Program-made: the position numbers and the translations under genes | Notes under the pieces: generated by a model | Seen by the model: the letters and a program-made list of their open reading frames with translations, nothing else | The model's database searches: none | Told to the model about the DNA's origin: nothing | Part shown: positions 61,494 through 64,000 of the stretch, piece by piece | Layout: every line of letters starts with the position of its first letter | Numbering within the stretch: position 1 is the stretch's first letter | Assembly: GCF_014203235.1 (NCBI RefSeq) | Contig: NZ_JACHIN010000007.1 | Location: 346,560 to 410,559, forward strand | DNA length: 64,000 bases | Direction: 5' to 3' | From: Nonomuraea endophytica | Lineage (GTDB): Bacteria > Actinomycetota > Actinomycetes > Streptosporangiales > Streptosporangiaceae

Positions 61494-62392
61494 TGGCCAC
61501 GGCGACCGCCACCGTTGAGCGGGGTGTCCACGCGGGCGCCCCCAAGCGCGGGCTGCTCAGCCGGGGCGTGGACAAGCTGGGCGGCGGCGCCGTCCAGGTG
61601 GTGATGATCCTGATCGGCCTGTTCTGGCTGGTCCCGACGCTCGGCCTGCTGGTCGTGTCGATGCGCTCGGTCGCGGTCAACAACGCCGAGGGCTGGTGGA
61701 CGATCTTCACCAAGCCCGCCGAGCTCACCCTGGCCAACTACTCCAACCTGCTGGCCACCGGGTTCACCGCGTCGTTCTGGAACACCATCGCCATCACGGT
61801 GCCGACCACGATCCTGGTCATCGGCATCGCGGCGATGGCCGCCTACGCGTTCGCGTGGATGGACTTCCCCGGCCGCGACCTGCTGTTCCTCATCGTCGTC
61901 GGCCTGCTCATCGTCCCCATCCAGGTCGCGCTCATCCCCATGGCCTCGTTCTACGGCGGCACCGGGATGTTCGGGTCGATCCCCAGCGTGGTGCTGTTCC
62001 ACGTGGCCTTCGGCCTGCCGTTCGCGATCTTCCTGCTGCGCAACTTCTTCGTCGGCATCCCGGCGTCGTTGCTGGAGGCGGCGCGGATGGACGGGGCGCC
62101 GGAATGGAAGATCTTCGCCAGCATCGTCTTCCCCCTCGGCAAGCCGGCGATCGCGTCGCTGGGCATCTTCCAGTTCCTCTGGGTCTGGAACGACATGCTC
62201 ATCGCCCTGGTCTTCGCCAACCCCGACTCCCAGCCGATGACCAAGGCACTGCAGTCCCAGATGCGACAGTTCGGCAACAACATCGACATCCTGTCGTCAG
62301 GTGCCTTCCTGTCGCTGATCATCCCGCTGATCCTCTTCTTCGCCTTCCAGCGTTACTTCGTGCAAGGCATGATGGCCGGCTCAGTGAAGTAA
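61493..62392 (+). CDS. Sugar ABC transporter permease (AglG-like)
   Basis: A 299-aa MalG-type permease with six helices. The EAA loop is EAARMDGAPEWKIFASIVFP. Ends in FAFQRYFVQGMMAGSVK, the usual MalG tail. Its ATG overlaps the TGA of the AglF-like gene by one base, with GGAGGAG upstream. No ATPase gene follows; actinobacterial importers of this type share the ATPase MsiK encoded elsewhere. Confidence 0.93.
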   Translation: MATATATVERGVHAGAPKRGLLSRGVDKLGGGAVQVVMILIGLFWLVPTLGLLVVSMRSVAVNNAEGWWTIFTKPAELTLANYSNLLATGFTASFWNTIAITVPTTILVIGIAAMAAYAFAWMDFPGRDLLFLIVVGLLIVPIQVALIPMASFYGGTGMFGSIPSVVLFHVAFGLPFAIFLLRNFFVGIPASLLEAARMDGAPEWKIFASIVFPLGKPAIASLGIFQFLWVWNDMLIALVFANPDSQPMTKALQSQMRQFGNNIDILSSGAFLSLIIPLILFFAFQRYFVQGMMAGSVK

Positions 62393-62398
62393 CCACCT

Positions 62399-62429
62399 GG
62401 GGATCCGGGCCCACCAACCCCGGATCCCC
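62399..62429 (+). terminator. Terminator hairpin of the importer operon
   Basis: GGGGATCCGGG (62399-62409) and CCCGGATCCCC (62419-62429) form a perfect 11-bp stem with a 9-base loop, seven bases after the permease stop. No U-tract. Confidence 0.65.
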
Positions 62430-62558
62430 GGACCCACCGCCAATCGGTCCAACCCTTACAACCCAGGACCGTCCTTACAGGTCCACGACCGGGAGAGCCC
62501 TCGACCCGGGCCCTCTTGCGGCTCCGAGCCCAGGTCTGAACCGAGGCCCGGCGAAGCC

Positions 62559-62684
62559 GGGGCCTGAGACCCGGGGCCTGAGATCCGGGGCCTGAGACCC
62601 GGGGCCTGAGACCCGGGGCCTGAGACCCGGGGCCTGAGACCCGGGGCCTGAGACCCGGGGCCTGAGACCCGGGGCCTGAGACCC
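62559..62684. repeat. Nine tandem copies of a 14-bp repeat
   Basis: GGGGCCTGAGACCC is repeated nine times from 62559 to 62684; only the second copy differs (GAT for GAC). Degenerate copies extend to about 62760. Each unit contains GGG...CCC and can fold on itself. Confidence 0.97.
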
Positions 62685-62794
62685 GGGGCCCTGGGATCTG
62701 GAGCCTGAGGTCCAGGGCCTGGATCGAGGCCCGTAGGGTCCGGGCCTGGGGTCCGGGTAGTTGGGCCGGGTCGTTGGGGTTTTGGTCTTAGTTG

Positions 62795-62825
62795 GACGGA
62801 TCCGCAGCGAAGCGAGGAATCCGTC
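62795..62825. repeat. Hairpin element with conserved loop, copy 1
   Basis: GACGGAT (62795-62801) and ATCCGTC (62819-62825) flank the loop CCGCAGCGAAGCGAGGA. The same loop sequence recurs in the next element with a different stem. Confidence 0.8.
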
Positions 62826-62873
62826 GTCCTTGTGGTGGACCCCGCAGCGAAGCGAGGAGTCCACCACAAGGAC
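62826..62873. repeat. Hairpin element with conserved loop, copy 2
   Basis: GTCCTTGTGGTGGAC (62826-62840) and GTCCACCACAAGGAC (62859-62873) form a perfect 15-bp stem around CCCGCAGCGAAGCGAGGA. It directly follows copy 1. Confidence 0.9.
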
Positions 62874-62951
62874 ATGCCGAGCGAAGCTCGGCCAATTAGA
62901 CACAGCCATTAGCGGCGCAAGCCGCCTAAAAGCTAGATAGGCTCGACCGCC

Positions 62952-63629
62952 ATGGCAGGTCGTCCCCTCAATGAAGTCGTCGAGGCCGGTTGGGCCGCGG
63001 CGCTAGAGCCCGTTTCCGAGCGAATCTCCACCATGGGTGAGTTCCTCCGCAAGGAGATCGCCGAAGGCCGGCAATACCTCCCCGCCGGCGCGCACGTGCT
63101 ACGTGCGTTCAGTCAGCCCTTCGACGAGGTCAAAGTGCTGATCGTGGGCCAGGATCCCTATCCCACGCCGGGCCACCCCATCGGCCTGTCCTTCTCGGTG
63201 GCGGCCGACGTACGCCCGCTGCCGGGCAGTCTGCTCAACATCTACAAGGAGATGGAGAGCGACCTCGGCCTGCCCAGGCCCGCCAACGGCGATCTGACGC
63301 CGTGGGCCGAGCAGGGTGTGCTCCTGCTCAACAGGGTCCTGACCGTGATGCCGGGCAAGCCCGCCTCCCACCGCGGCAAGGGCTGGGAGGAGGTCACCGA
63401 GCAGGCCATTCGCGCTCTGGTCGCGCGTAGTAAGCCGATGGTGGCCATTCTGTGGGGCCGCGACGCCCGTAACCTCGCCCCGATGCTGGGTGACGTGCCG
63501 CGGATCGAGTCCGCGCACCCGTCGCCCCTCTCGGCGCGCAGCGGCTTCTTCGGCTCGCGGCCGTTCAGCCGGGCCAACGAGCTGCTCGTCCAGCAGGGCG
63601 CGGCGCCCGTGGAGTGGAAGCTGCCCTAA
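62952..63629 (+). CDS. ung: Uracil-DNA glycosylase, family 1
   Basis: A 225-aa repair enzyme that removes uracil from DNA. Catalytic motif VGQDPYPTPGHPIGLSFSV with the water-activating Asp; NRVLTVMPGKPASHRGKGWE; the base-specific VAILWGRDA; and the leucine-loop region ESAHPSPLSARSGFFGSRPFS. Slightly shorter N-terminus than E. coli Ung. The stop overlaps the stop of the convergent DoxX gene. Confidence 0.96.
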   Translation: MAGRPLNEVVEAGWAAALEPVSERISTMGEFLRKEIAEGRQYLPAGAHVLRAFSQPFDEVKVLIVGQDPYPTPGHPIGLSFSVAADVRPLPGSLLNIYKEMESDLGLPRPANGDLTPWAEQGVLLLNRVLTVMPGKPASHRGKGWEEVTEQAIRALVARSKPMVAILWGRDARNLAPMLGDVPRIESAHPSPLSARSGFFGSRPFSRANELLVQQGAAPVEWKLP

Positions 63630-64000
63630 CGCACCACGGCGAGGGCGCGCTTGCGCCGCCAGATGTTGTCGACGGCCAGTGCGCCGCCCTCGCTGAACGC
63701 GATCACCAGGCTGGCCGCGGCCAGCGTGAGGACGAACTCGTAGCCGCCCTCGCTGACGGAGAAGCCGTTCTCGAAGTGGACGAGGACGATGGCGCCGAGC
63801 ATGTCGACGGCGAGCAGCGTGCCAACGATGGGCAGGGCGGCGCCGAGGATGAGGGCGATGCCGCCGCCCACCTCCAGGATCGCGACCACCGGCGCGGCCA
63901 CACCGGGAAGCGGGACGCCCAGCGATGTGAAGAACCCGGTCACGCCCGCGATCCCGCCGTCGCCGGTGAACTTCTGCAGGCCGTGCACGAGGAACACGGC
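63626..64000 (-). CDS. DoxX family membrane protein, cut by the window edge
   Basis: At least 124 residues; the N-terminus lies beyond the window. The visible part starts FLVHGLQKFTGDGGIAGV, a DoxX hallmark, followed by three further helices (APVVAILEVGGGIALILGA, LLAVDMLGAIVLVHFENGF, FVLTLAAASLVIAFSEGG) and a basic tail. A GTG at 63997 could be read as a start, but the family normally has one more half-helix upstream. DoxX proteins are linked to redox or thiol stress; the exact role here is unknown. Confidence 0.85.
   Translation of the reverse strand, partial: AVFLVHGLQKFTGDGGIAGVTGFFTSLGVPLPGVAAPVVAILEVGGGIALILGAALPIVGTLLAVDMLGAIVLVHFENGFSVSEGGYEFVLTLAAASLVIAFSEGGALAVDNIWRRKRALAVVR

Larger units (their letters stand above)
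62430..62951. other. Long intergenic region with repeats and hairpins, no gene
   Basis: Between the importer terminator and ung. It contains a 14-bp tandem repeat, two hairpins with a shared loop, two smaller hairpins (62876-62892 and 62912-62925, the latter with a GCAA tetraloop) and AT-rich sequence just before ung that probably holds its promoter. Open frames through it come from the repeats and are not taken as genes. Confidence 0.75.

Noticed and set aside
62559..62684. CRISPR array
   Set aside because: Repeats are contiguous 14-mers without spacers, and no cas gene is present.
62456..62909. Two overlapping minus-strand frames through the 14-bp repeats
   Set aside because: A 14-bp unit gives the same peptide in all frames over 42 bp, so openness comes from the repeat. 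No start site or domain supports coding.

Overview
The window is high-GC, gene-dense actinobacterial chromosome. Gene content and order (atp operon followed by wecA, glyA, tsaC-prmC-prfA-rpmE, rho, thrB-thrC, hom-lysA), a large Arg/Asp/Gly-rich Rho, and many GTG starts and ATGA overlaps point to Streptosporangiales, perhaps Nonomuraea or a relative. The genus is an inference from style, not a database result. No rRNA, tRNA, CRISPR array, transposase or integrase was seen.

Layout. 0.2-2.7 kb (+): a six-hairpin-type glycosidase-like protein and a PduO-type cobalamin adenosyltransferase. 2.7-18.9 kb (-): a housekeeping block with a DUF2550 gene, the F1Fo ATP synthase operon (atpI, atpZ, atpBEFHAGDC), wecA, glyA, a pair of unknown repeat-bearing genes, tsaC, prmC, prfA and rpmE. 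19.1-22.2 kb: a secreted beta-rich protein (+) and a NarL-type two-component system (-). 22.5-27.05 kb (-): rho, thrB, thrC.

27.2-44.7 kb: an accessory block lying exactly between thrC and hom, which are normally adjacent in actinobacteria. It starts with six glycosyltransferases of two paralogous families (27.2-37.4 kb) plus a small two-TM coiled-coil protein. Then come a second two-component system, a membrane protein, an FHA-FHA-ABC exporter of the Rv1747 type and a KhtT/KhtU K+/H+ antiporter. 44.7-48.1 kb (-): hom, lysA and an orphan DALR-domain gene. 48.1-51.7 kb: a seventh, divergent member of one of the same glycosyltransferase families, and divergently an asparagine-synthetase-like ATP pyrophosphatase without the glutaminase Cys. 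The two blocks look like parts of one surface-glycan system embedded in conserved synteny. This is the most interesting content of the window, and its product is unknown.

52.0-64.0 kb: trehalose synthase; a small coiled-coil protein; a PadR-ATPase-FtsX-permease operon (-); and, divergently, an alpha-glucoside-type importer with two lipoprotein binding proteins and two permeases, one with an extracytoplasmic Cna-B-like insert, and no ATPase gene. A 0.56 kb intergenic region with a 9 x 14-bp tandem repeat and REP-like hairpins follows, then ung and a truncated DoxX gene. TreS and the importer suggest an alpha-glucan/trehalose theme in this part.
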